A stretch of 64,000 nucleotides of DNA, from the NCBI GenBank assembly GCA_036925085.1, contig JAUPFP010000038.1, positions 101,001-165,000 on the forward strand, given 5' to 3'. The notes below the pieces were generated by a model. It was not told where the DNA came from and searched no databases. It saw only the letters and a program-made list of their open reading frames with translations. A program made the translations under genes and the position numbers. Source of the stretch: Brachycybe producta. Lineage: Eukaryota; Arthropoda; Diplopoda; Playtdesmida; Andrognathidae. This document shows positions 10,830 to 21,657 of the stretch, one piece after another (position 1 is the first letter of the stretch; the number at the start of each line of letters is the position of its first letter).

Positions 10830-12091
10830 AATGTTGACCACGACTGTGCTCGCAAACCAACACATTTTCGGTTCTTGCTCGTGTTCTTCTTTTTCACTGT
10901 TTACAAGTTAAAAAACACAATTCAAATTTAATTTCTTAAAACACGTTTTTACTTTTTTTTATGCATCTGCCATTTTATCACGAAACATTTAAATGTTCAG
11001 TAGATTAGTAAAATAAAATTGTCACGTTTTTTGTAAACTCCTTTTCACTGTTCTTACAAGAAAATAAAGTTTACTATGCATAATGCAAAAAAAAAAAACT
11101 TCTCAAGCTTTTCACATCATTTTTCTTCATGAATGTATTTGTGATATATATTGTGTTTTTGTATTATATTTTAGAAAATCAACTGATTTCTGTCATTAGT
11201 TTGAAAAAATGGACACGTTTGTAATAAGAAATTCTTTTATTGGACCTCGGGGACCCCCATAAATTAATCATTAAATAAAATGAAAACAAAATAAGTCCAT
11301 TTTCAACCACAACTATTTCTTCAGTTTTAATTTAGCTTCAAATTCAGATAATTTTTAGCGTTTCTAGTCATTTTCAGATTAAGATCTCATTAATTACGAC
11401 TAGAATATTCTGATTCAATTACAAGCTTCATTCAAAGTTTAGAACCGGGTACATAATTATGGTTCTTTACAGGAATACATTATGAGTCTCATAGGCTCTA
11501 TAGCATATCTTTCTTCTTAGGCATTCTTCTAATATCTTCCTCCTTACTATTTGTAAATCTTACTACTTACTTTTTTATTATTACTGAATTAAAAAAATAC
11601 ATTTTGTTTTCATTTAAAACATTTTTGTAGGCGCCAAAAATGTCATAAGCTGTTATACACTTTGCCTATTATGCCTGATGGATAATACGGGTTTTGTTCT
11701 TTGAAATGAAAGAGGATTATAATCCCTCTATCAAAGCATACTATTGAAAAGATGATTTGTTCGTGTTTTCAGTTTTGCAATGAATACGTTCTTATAGAAT
11801 ATTCCTGTACCCAACAAGAACCTACATCGAGGTATTTATATACTGTACAATTCATTTACCAAACTCCAAACAAATGGCATCACTATACAACAAATTCAAC
11901 AATGTACTTTTCTATATATTTTTATTTTCTAAACTACTTATTTCATTTATTAAACTGTGAATATCAACTGACCACAGTATATAACTTTTTTGTGTTTTCA
12001 CATAAAAATTAGATTTATATTTAATGCCAAATAATCTTACTGAAGTTAAATCTGTTTGACGTCAACAAATCCTAAGTTCTGTTCAGGCTGT
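10830..12091. other. Intergenic, no gene recognised
   Basis: AT-rich sequence between two convergent small peptide genes. The frame at 11752-12012 shows no signal peptide, domain or splice continuation that I can defend. Polyadenylation-like AATAAA sites (for example near 11064) fit the end of the copy 3 transcript. Confidence 0.4.
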
Positions 12092-12473
12092 TTACTTCCA
12101 GTTAACACTAATTGTTCCCGAATCCTCTGTAGTGGTTGTTCCCGAATCCTCTGTAGTGGTTGTTCCCGAATCCTCTGTAGTGGTTGTTCCCGAATTCTCT
12201 GTAGTGGATGTTGAGGTCTGGTGGTGGTGGTGGTGGTGATGGTTCTTGAAGAAATGGGAAAGACCAGCACGGACGACCAGTTTTCTGCCATCATTATCGG
12301 AAACCTCAGTTGGTTGCGAAGTGACAGGCTTCCCATGGACATTTGGTTCCTTTTAATAAATAAAATACAAATGAATGTAAGAAACAATCAACAGAAATTT
12401 AAAATTCAACCATTAAAGTTAAAATCACTACAGCTCCAATAACCGCAAATAGAACAACGTTCAAGTGAGCCAT
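12092..12473 (-). CDS. Secreted His-run / TTTTEDSG-repeat peptide
   Basis: I do not recognise this protein. Two minus-strand exons (12432-12473 and 12092-12349) join in phase 0 for 99 aa. Exon 1 encodes MAHLNVVLFAVIGA, a short hydrophobic signal-like leader. Exon 2 starts EPNVHGKPVTSQPTEVSD, runs through VVRAGLSHFFKN to seven consecutive histidines, and ends with four tandem copies of an eight-residue unit (TTTTEDSG, the first diverged to ENSG) plus TISVNWK. The coding frame differs from the longest open frame here, which reads the repeat as LQRIREQP. The His run could bind metal and the Thr-rich acidic repeat could be glycosylated. The donor (GTAGTG) is weak and the leader short, so the 5' exon is the less certain part. 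Confidence 0.6.
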
Positions 12474-12587
12474 TATTCAAAATTGGAAAATTTGATAAAT
12501 GTGTGTACGAAGTGAAATTGATATTGTTATTAGTAACTTAACAACAGAAAACCAGAATACTGAATACAATAGGATTGTTGAAACCAT

Positions 12588-12597
12588 TATATATAGT
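12588..12597 (-). promoter_or_regulatory. TATA box of the His-run peptide gene
   Basis: On the minus strand CTATATATAA lies about 115 bp upstream of the ATG at 12473. The position fits a core promoter with a leader of about 85 nt. This supports the gene being real and transcribed leftwards. Confidence 0.45.
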
Positions 12598-12599
12598 GA

Positions 12600-14429
12600 T
12601 CGAATATACGTACTGAATCTGAAGTATGTGCATGACCATAGGTAATTATACAAAAATGGTACATTATCCTTTATGGATATTCTAATGTCAATAAAATGGC
12701 ATACTATGAAAAAAATAAAAATTTAAATTTGGATGCAAAAATAACAGTAAAGCAACAATAGTAACCTGCATTTATTGCTCACGAATTATTTGCATTTGCA
12801 TATTGTAAAAAAGAGTTGCAATCATAAAATGAGGTAATATAAACTAAAACAACAGTTGTCTAAATTCGAATTCTTTCTTTTCATTCATAAACAAACAAAA
12901 AAAATTGCATTAAAACTAAAACATGCAATTATGCAATTAAAATATTCCTATGAATTCTCAAAAGATATAAAAATGTATCCGTGATATATTTACTTTTTTA
13001 ATTACATAAAAAATACGTCATCATCAAAATAAATTAGCCATTCTTTATAAACACTAGGCAATTTGCAAACATCAAAAATACATATAATGATTCCAAACAA
13101 TGCCTTGTTTTTCACTTTAATTGTAACATTAATTATTCCTGTAGTTTATTTTTTGTCGTTCAAAAATTGAAAGATCTCGAGCTAAAAATATCTGTCTAGA
13201 AAAAAAAAAATGTAATGAATGGCGATGAAACGTTTTCAATAAATTACATTAAATGATGTTTTTATTCATTAAATTTCTGTTCATTGCATCAGCAACATAT
13301 GATATATACAGTGTACATGATATATAGTGTATAAAACAGACAGTAATAACAGATTAAATTATTTTCGTAAGTGAGACTTGTATTCTTGTATTTTCGCACT
13401 CATTCGATAGCTATGTTTTGTAATTTTTATAAAAAAAGTATACTTTTGAATTATGCTGTAATATCAAACTTGAAATACTCAATGACATAATACTCCATGT
13501 CTCGAAATTACTGGAAGAAAAAAAAACCTGAATAATTTGATTAAATTACAAATGCTTCAAAATTATATTTTTAAATGTATATTTAAACTTAAAAAGTAAT
13601 AATGATAACTAAAATGCATTGCAAAAATTCTAACGTGCATTACTGTTAATCCTAATCATGTAACTTATTGTTCTGATGAGGATTAGTACTTTCCTAAAGT
13701 CGCTTAATTTCGTAATCAATTACTAATTTAAAATTATCTCCAGAAACAAAGAAGGTTAAAGTCATGATTTTTGTGTTTATGAGCTATGTAAGATTCAATC
13801 TTTTTAGCAAAATAAAAATCACAAGAATAGTTTGAAGCTAATCTACGCTTATATTTGAATTATGTGTATCCAAGAACAAACTTCAACAAAGAAAATCTAT
13901 ATTACATTGAAATTTGGATTGACATTAAATATAAGAAAGCCCTTTATCATTTTGTTTTGTTTAGTTTTAGAGGCTCAGACTAGTTAAGCAACTTTTAAGA
14001 TTTATTATGTAATGAAGAACTTTGACTGTAATAGAACGGTGCGTAAATATAACGAAATTCCAACTAGTGTGCCATCATCTGACATGCAATACTTAAAAAT
14101 TGGTAGTAGCCATGATACAGCTTTATTTTAAAGAATGAAAATTGAGAGACAAAAATTAACTTTCATAATGTTTTTTTAAATATCAGATTCACAGTTCTGA
14201 AATATATCAATTTCAATAAATTAAAGTGTCAAAGTACTGGACATATAATGACAATCAAATACAGGCCAATCACGACACGACAGAGTATCCACATAAGCCC
14301 AAAAACAACTCGATAACAAAACCGTGACAAATTACATTCAAAGTGATTAATGTCAGAAATTATATCAAAGTACTTCATTGCCACAAGAACATTCACTACG
14401 AGTGCATCCTGAACAAAAACCATCTAAAA
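12600..14429. other. AT-rich intergenic, no gene recognised
   Basis: About 1.8 kb of AT-rich sequence with many short homopolymers. I see no open frame of note, no transposon ends and no RNA gene. It separates the peptide cluster from the aminotransferase gene, so it should contain that gene's promoter. Confidence 0.5.
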
Positions 14430-17402
14430 ATGGAGTATGACAAATTTTTTACTAAAGTGTGTAAAAAACGAGGACCAAGTGAACTACGAGAATTAGGTGA
14501 GTCCCATTTAATTCATAACAACAATCAAAACTGAGTAGGCCCTACACTTTCGAATTTAAATTAAGTGTAAAATATTTGCAGCTAAGCAAATAACTGCTGA
14601 AAAACCAAACTATTTACTATGTGGTGGAGTTCCAAACCCCGAGATTTTCAGTTTCAAAGAAGCAACATTCACATTAAAGTAGGTTCAACTACCATTTTGC
14701 AGTAAGTAACGAGAAAATGTATTAAACTTGTTAGAATTTTTTTTAATAACTATGCAATTTACACAGACATGTTTAAAAGATATTCCAAGTAGCTGTGCTT
14801 TTTGAGTATCCTAATTTATTACTATAATATTTACGAATATCATGTTTATTTTGTTTCTTTTTTATGTGAACAGAAAAACCTTTGAGAAATACACTCTGGA
14901 AAAATCTTAAGAGAAATACATTCACAAATTTATGACGAGCAGTGCCCTAATGAAAAAAAAAATTCAGCTGAACTAAGCCCAAGATGATTTTTATTTGGGA
15001 AAATGTTTAATTGAGATAAATCTGATTTATTAAGTGATTTCCCAAAAAATATATAGAGTCAATGTATGGTCGATGGTACAGTATAAAGTCGATGGCATTC
15101 ACATCACAACAATGAAGTTTCTCTCAATCCATTTTTCTGTGAGTGTATTTTTTTAAAAGTTCATTGTAAACATTACCGATTAGAATAAAAAAGAAAATTG
15201 TGTAATTATTTAAAAAAAATTAACAATAAAGTCCACAATAAGACTTACTTTAATACGTTTCCTCTTAAAAAAAATTACGTGTACATTAATTCCAAACACA
15301 AAAAATGTTTCAAGGAATGGAAGCCAAATTAAATTAGACGAGGAAACAATGGAAATAGCTCAACAATACGGTCCCACCGAAGGGTAAATCATTTAAAACC
15401 GTTTACTTATTTTATTTAATTTTTTCTTTTTATTAAATTTAAATTAAAACTGTTTACCTTTGAAATAAACCATTATCCCATGTTCCTTCTTTCAAGATTC
15501 GCACCCTTAAGAAATCTAATGACAGAGTTTCAGGCAAAACTTCATAATCCACCAGCACAAGATTGGACTTGTATGTTAACAAGTGGATGCCAAGAGGGTC
15601 TCTGTGCTGTACGAAAAATTATTTTGAAATAAGTTTTAGTTCTTGAAGTTCAATATACAAGTAAAGTGCAGATTATAGATTATCGGAAAAATGACAAAAT
15701 GTTCCTTTTATCTTGATAGGTGTTAGAATCGCTACTCGAAGAAGGAGATTATGCAATTGGAGGAGAACATTTATATCCTGGCTGTTTGGATGTGGTTAGA
15801 GAGCAATTTATTTTTTATGTTATTTTGGGTAAAAAAAAACAATTGAAAAATATAAAACATCATCTGCTTATAAAATTCAAAAGTTACGACCACATGGAGT
15901 AAAATACCTAAGCGTCGATTACGACACTCACGGAATGTGTCCACGTTCTCTTCGAAAAGTACTTAGTCGCTGGGATCCAAAATATTGCAGAGAGAACAAA
16001 CATGAAACACCGAAGTTAATGTACTTGGTACCTAACGGTGGTAATCCAGACTCTTTAACCATTGAAACTGAAAGACGGCGACAAATATACAAGGTTAAAT
16101 CTCTTGTGTTACCAATTAATAAAATAACTACTAAGTTGTGCTTAATTATTCCTTTTGTTATAGATTGCTCAAGAATACAACTTGATGATAGTGGAAGATG
16201 ATCCATATCAATTTATTATATTTCAAGAGGTAGACAAATAACAATTTGTACTAATAGTTACATTATTAATTTCTAGTGAAACTAAAATGTTGTTATAGTA
16301 GTGTCATAAGTGAATATTTCAATTTCAATACAGGAACTACCACCAAGTTTTTTGTCCATGGATGTGGATGGTCGAGTGATCCGTTGCGATTCTTTCTCTA
16401 AACATATTGCTCCAGGGTAATTTCTTTTTGAAAAGATTGAACAATTTTCGTTAATCAATTCACTGTGTCTCTCTGTTTCATCCCAATTGACAGATTTCGA
16501 CTTGGTCTCCTCACGGGGTCATCAACTGTTCTACAAAGAATAACATTTCGTTTACAAATATCATCTCAACAACCTTCCTGCTTATCACAGGTTAGAAATG
16601 TTACAAATATCATTAAGTTATTGCTTATATGACACTTTAAATTGTACTTTTCTTCAAACGAATGATCTATTATGAATTTCATGCAAATTACTTGATGTTT
16701 TATCATGCAGGTTGTTCTCTACAAGTTATGCTTACTTTGGGGGTTTGAAGGATTTTTGAAGAATGCCAAAAAGTAAAAACAAGATTTAACTTCAATAGTT
16801 GATTTCTGGTTATATATTTCTCTTATTGAATAACAGTAGCCGAGATGTTTTCGAGAAACAAAAGGATCTTGCAGTGATTTACGTTAAGAAATGGCTTTCA
16901 GGTATAAATGAATTCAGTAGAATAAAAATGTGTCAGATGTTATTGTCATAATCTTGTAATCGTGTTTCAAAACATGAAGATTTAATCGAATGGACCGAAC
17001 CAGTCGGAGGCATGTTCTTGTGGATTAAAGTGAAGGGAGTTAAAACGGTAGATGAAATTTGTACCAGAGCAATTAGAAAAAAGGTTTGACAATAGTAGGC
17101 ATATATGAAGAGCAATTTAATATAAGAAAAATTGTTACTTTGTTACTTTTCATCAGGCTTTTTTTGCTCCTGGACGATGGTTTACCTATGACAGAACCGA
17201 TTCACCGTACATAAGAGTGTCCTTTTCCATAGCAACCGAAGAAGAATTTGATCAAGTAATGCATAATTTACGAGTGTTCCATAAAATTATATTCTGTAAT
17301 ATTCTCATAATGTGTGCTTTTCAGGGTTTTCGCATTCTTGCCGATGTCATAAGAGAAGTTCGTCAATCAGAAAACAACATTCCAAATGGAAATTGTCATT
17401 AA
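14430..17402 (+). CDS. AADAT: Kynurenine/alpha-aminoadipate aminotransferase (AADAT/KAT II type)
   Basis: A PLP-dependent fold-type I aminotransferase. The family transaminates kynurenine to kynurenic acid and alpha-aminoadipate to 2-oxoadipate. Fourteen exons: 14430-14496, 14582-14678, 15315-15383, 15497-15608, 15720-15794, 15884-16093, 16164-16229, 16334-16416, 16494-16590, 16711-16772, 16837-16901, 16980-17083, 17157-17255, 17325-17402. All have GT-AG ends and consistent phase, giving 427 aa (human 425). Key sites: CGGVPNPEIF early in the protein, Asn194 in YLVPNGGNP, Asp222/Asp223 and Tyr225 in VEDDPYQF, the PLP Schiff-base Lys255 in DSFSKHIAPG, and carboxylate-binding Arg389 in SPYIRVSFS. 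The order and spacing fit an intact enzyme. The only exon choice with alternatives is the donor near 15794. It is convergent with the transporter at 18345. Confidence 0.92.
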
Positions 17403-18344
17403 AGGCAGAAAATATTATTTCACGTCTCATTTAACTTTGAAAGCTAAAATATCAGAACAATTGTTGATGCTAATTTCAGTTTCCTTTGCTTTAATGCAAG
17501 CTACTGTCTAGTAAAAACTATGTATTGGTTTTATTATTTTAGAATTAATTAAACAAGGATGCCATGAACATTTCGATGATTTTTTTTAAATATTTGTTCT
17601 GACATAAAAATGCAAGATTTATTTTATAGGTTTCGTCACCTTCGTATTTAATAGCAGTAGTGGAAAAATGTCATCATTTTATTCTTTACTCTCCTTTGCC
17701 AATAACGAAGAAAACAACTGAAAAAGTTTTAATTGTTTGCAATGAATAAATTACAGAACTCCAGAATAGGCCAAATCACACCGAAGAATAATATATTTCT
17801 GTGCTACCTTCGTTGGATCACTTTAACACTAACTTCCGTGCTTACATTCCACACTATCCCGTGGTACCACAAAAAGTAAAAATTGCAACCAAGAAAAACG
17901 CGTTTCTATTAAGATATGTCTTTGTTTTTGTGCAAATAAGAAACGTGGTATATTTATATTTTCAAACAAGAAATCCCAGGATATACTCTCCAAAATGGAC
18001 AATTAGCTTTGAACTTATTTCGAAACCTTAAGAACAATAATGAAGCCAAAAATATTTTAACAACGTGTGGAAAGTTACTATTATTCAACCCAAATGCAAA
18101 TTAAAACCAATTAAAACTTATTAAAGTTAATTAGAAGGAATAATTGCAAAACTCTTAATTTGCCAACAAATTCAATAGAATTTCTAAACTAAAATTTGAT
18201 TTTGTAAAATAATAATTGCACAGAATCGATTTTTATTTAAAATAAATGTTTTAAATCATATTTGAAACTGACAAATAAAATAAAATAATATACACATGTG
18301 AAGTTCAAGTTTTTTTAACGACAAAATATTTTTAAAAAAACTGT
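17403..18344. other. Intergenic between convergent genes
   Basis: This region holds the 3' flank of the aminotransferase and, from the right, the 3' flank of the minus-strand transporter. The open frame at 17801-18031 lacks any recognisable domain. No repeats or RNA genes are seen. Confidence 0.5.
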
Positions 18345-19700
18345 TCAATCCAGTATGACATGAGCATCGTGAGGTACCACAGTAATTGTCACCACTGCTC
18401 CTAATGCACAGATACCGGCATACAACCAAAACATGCCAGCAATGGTCAAGGCATCTTGTATATAGACGTATGTTTCAATGGCAAAAAAGGCAAGAATACC
18501 GTATGCCAAAGAAATAACCGAACCGGCAGAGGCACGAACATTGGTTGGAAACAATTCACAAGAATAGATCCAAACAACAGGATTCAGCCCAAAATAAAAT
18601 GCAAAATTGCTTATTGAAAAGGACACTATTGGAAGCCAGAAAAGATACTGTATGGCAAAAACAGGATCGATATCTTGAACTTTGAAAAAAACACCAGTAG
18701 CAACCATAGAAACAGCCATCGTAGTTGCAGAAACTATAAGAGTTGTTCTACGTCCCCACTGCTCAATGACCAAAACAGAAGCAATGCTTCCCAATACTGC
18801 CAAAAGCCCAATGATAATCGTTTGAACGTAAGCATCGATCTGAACCCCGGCATCCTGAAAAAGAGTGACAGAAAAAGCCTGAAGAAGTTCACTCCCACAA
18901 AATTGTTGCGTAGCCAATAGAAAAAGGCAAATTAAAAGTGGTTTCAAGTTTTTAAATTCCAGTAGGTCGACATATGCCTTAATTCCTTTGCTAACATATC
19001 GTAGACTGTTTTCAACGACCCGTATCTCCTCGTCAACATCGATATCCATACGACTGCCTCGGAACCACTTCAGACTGAACTCAGCAGCCGGCTTGTTCTC
19101 TATCAGCAAGAACCAGCGCGGACTTTCGGCACAAAATAGTAAAGGGATCAAGGGAGCGACATATACTGCAGCTACGGCTATGGCCAACCAGTTCCAAGGT
19201 ATCACGGCACCAACCATGTAAACAAAAAGGTTACCGATAGCCCAGAACACGTTAAATGAACACATCATAAATCCGCGTAAATCTGATGGTGCAATTTCAG
19301 AAGCATAATACAAGACAGCCATACCGTTGCAGTTGGCCCAAAGACCGGAAATAAACATACCAACATACATAGTCATTACCGTCGTTGAACTCGCAACGAT
19401 CGTGAGACCAACGACCGTAAACAGTCCAGTTAATATCATGGTCAACTTACGACCCAAGTAATCGGACATTGGTCCAGACAACAAGCCGCCAACAGCAGCC
19501 CCCAAATACACAATGCTACCGATCCATGATTGTTGTATAAGATCAACGTGAAATGCATTATGATTTGCATTGAGGTTAGGAATTGCTGGAGAAACATATC
19601 CCATCATAGCACCAAAACCAACGTATAATGAATTAACAGTCAGAGACGCAAAATGCGCTCTACCATTGCCGCCTAAGTTCAATTTCGTCGATCTCGCCAT
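18345..19700 (-). CDS. Tret1-like MFS sugar transporter (divergent, intronless)
   Basis: A 12-TM major facilitator of the sugar porter type, related to facilitated trehalose transporter Tret1, expected in the plasma membrane. The start is the ATG at 19700 (MARSTKLNLG). The upstream GTG is less likely, and a stop lies in frame further up. 451 aa. Family marks: GPMSDYLGRKLTM after TM2, a PESPRW variant (AESPRWFLL) after TM6, ATQQFCGSELLQAFSVTLFQ in TM7, EQWGRRTTL between TM8 and TM9, and CELFPTNVRASAGS in TM10. The usual PETKG end is missing: the protein stops at VVPHDAHVILD. It is much more distant from the 34-61 kb array than the array members are from each other, and lies on the opposite strand. 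Substrate unknown. Confidence 0.85.
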   Translation of the reverse strand: MARSTKLNLGGNGRAHFASLTVNSLYVGFGAMMGYVSPAIPNLNANHNAFHVDLIQQSWIGSIVYLGAAVGGLLSGPMSDYLGRKLTMILTGLFTVVGLTIVASSTTVMTMYVGMFISGLWANCNGMAVLYYASEIAPSDLRGFMMCSFNVFWAIGNLFVYMVGAVIPWNWLAIAVAAVYVAPLIPLLFCAESPRWFLLIENKPAAEFSLKWFRGSRMDIDVDEEIRVVENSLRYVSKGIKAYVDLLEFKNLKPLLICLFLLATQQFCGSELLQAFSVTLFQDAGVQIDAYVQTIIIGLLAVLGSIASVLVIEQWGRRTTLIVSATTMAVSMVATGVFFKVQDIDPVFAIQYLFWLPIVSFSISNFAFYFGLNPVVWIYSCELFPTNVRASAGSVISLAYGILAFFAIETYVYIQDALTIAGMFWLYAGICALGAVVTITVVPHDAHVILD

Positions 19701-20138
19701 TGTCACTGTAGTACCTGTCGAGTGTTGACTGAGAAGAGATCCCCGTTCGCAGCACTTTCAAACAATAGTATGAAATATTATAGTAATAAAGCCACTTAAT
19801 AAGATATAATATGCAATTAGTGAAAATTGCATTTTCTCATGAAGGTGTCCTTCACTTTAAATTACAAACAAGGTGACGATTTTATAGTCAAATAAAAGAA
19901 TCGTATTCTCAACCTTGGAAAAGATTTGTAACTTCAACATAGCGGGATATCATCAAGAAAATAGTTTGGAGTGTACCGCTGGAAAATAATGGTTCTAATT
20001 GCCGTAACTAATGAAGTATTTTGGCAAAATAAATTCATAGGAACTTGTTCAGTTTGTAGCTCAAAGTCATCTACTTCATCTTCTGAATCACCTAGCTCTA
20101 AATGAGTTTGTTACAACACAAGAGCTGATTTTTTTAAC

Positions 20139-20397
20139 ACTGGTTATCCTGCGTTTCAGAAGCAAAACTACGAAGAAATTGAAAGTGTGATCGAAACTTG
20201 AACAGTAGCCGAATCACTTAAAAATACTTTCATGTTCATATTTTTTAAAATAAAACTGTTTACGTAGACAAATGAAAAAATATCTTGTGCTTAAAGTTGG
20301 ATCATTTTCAAACTGACATAAATATGAAAATTTCCTAAAACACCGCCTAGTTTCTCTTAAATTTTGCTCTTGAAAGACAGAATAACCAGAGTTTGAG
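20139..20397. mobile_element. Fold-back MITE, copy 2
   Basis: The left end (CTGGTTATCCTGCGTTTCAG) and the reverse complement of the right end (CTCTGGTTATTCTGTCTTTC) are inverted repeats that match the copy at 5575. The middle keeps the family stretch CATTTTCAAACTGACATAAA, which is the reverse complement of part of the copy at 63705. No coding capacity. It lies between the divergent transporter and UGGT. Confidence 0.6.
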
Positions 20398-20675
20398 GGG
20401 CGTTTACACTTTTAAATCAATTTAAGTTTTTAATAGTGTAATGTAATTTTGAATGAACTGCAAATAAAAGGGAAAAAAGTAATGAAAAAGTAGTTTACTT
20501 ACTTTGGCGATGTAAGATAAATCATGAAATAAGGTTTCAAGGAATTTATTTTATCTGGAAAAAAAATAATATAAAACTAATAAATAACAATGGTCCACTT
20601 GAGAACCACCTATGAAGCCTCTTTATGTCTTTTTAAAGCATTTAAATGTTTTTTGGGCTTTTGGTCGTTTTTGAA

Positions 20676-20706
20676 AAAGGAGAGGAGGAGGAGGAGGAGG
20701 AGGGGA
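20676..20706. repeat. Short (GGA)n tract
   Basis: A purine tract with GGAGGAGGAGG repeats, upstream of the minus-strand transporter. Simple repeat with no further signal. Confidence 0.6.
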
Positions 20707-21019
20707 GATGGGAAGAAGGAATGGAGGTAAAATTTCTTAATATATTCGAGTAAGATATTTTAAAAAATAGTCACAGACATTTCAAAATTTTATTTCGAAC
20801 ATTTTGCCAAAAAACAACGTCCAACAAATATTCGTTACTAAATGAATGCATGAAACCAGAATATAAGAGAAAAAGATAAAGAAAATACTTGCATTATGTT
20901 TTAGACTGCATCGAAACAAATCACGCGTCGATAACATCCATTTTACCATCGCTCAACAAACATCCAAGGTGCTCTTTGCCTAAAAGACAGCCATGTAAAA
21001 ATATAAAACGTAAAAAAAC

Positions 21020-21091
21020 GAGCACTTGATCCAACCTGAAAGTCATTAGTTCTCAATCTGAATCGTGTTCTCCTCAGTCAACCCTTTTATA
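21020..21091 (-). promoter_or_regulatory. Possible core promoter and leader exon of the 18345-19700 transporter
   Basis: On the minus strand TATAAAAGGGT lies at 21091-21081, followed by GAGGAGAACACGATTCAG near the expected start. A donor-like CTTTCAG|GTTGGA lies at about 21036. A leader exon spliced to an acceptor near 20000 would place the transporter under this TATA promoter. UGGT ends only 570 bp to the right, so it could instead be chance. Motifs are seen. The link to the gene is inferred. Confidence 0.35.
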
Positions 21092-21657
21092 CAATCGTAA
21101 CGTATCACACTGATGTTACCCTGAAAGACAAATTAAAAAAAAAACAATAATTACAAAATTCAGACAGTATTATTAGTAAAAATTAATCCAACCTTCAGCT
21201 AGAAGAATTGATAACCAAGTTATATGTAGAATCTGAAAAGGACGTTTCATAAGGTTGGCTTCAATTAAAAAATACATTCAAGAGAACATTAAAAATAACA
21301 ATGGCTTACACGTTCGCAACATACAGGCTAATGCTATAAAAAGATACTCTGAAAGTAAAGTTTGGTCCTTTTTTTATGTAAAATGTTGTTTTTCGGACTT
21401 TTTAACAATTTGACAGTCCTGAGGTTTTCAACACTCTTCGAGGCAAAACGGGAAATAATAATAATAATAATGATAACCATAACAATAATTAAAATCTGCT
21501 AAATAAGATACCATCCAAATAAAATAACTAACGAACGAAAACAAAATTACTATGGAAACATTTTTATTTCCATATTAATAATTAAATTTGCAAATACTTG
21601 CAAACAAAAAAAATTGAAGTTTACAGCCAATTTATATAAAAATCGTTCCATCGGTCG

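Noticed and set aside
12046-12387. Minus open frame with LQRIREQP repeats
   Set aside because: It is the wrong frame of the His-run/TTTTEDSG gene. The spliced frame has a leader, balanced composition and a stop right after the repeat.
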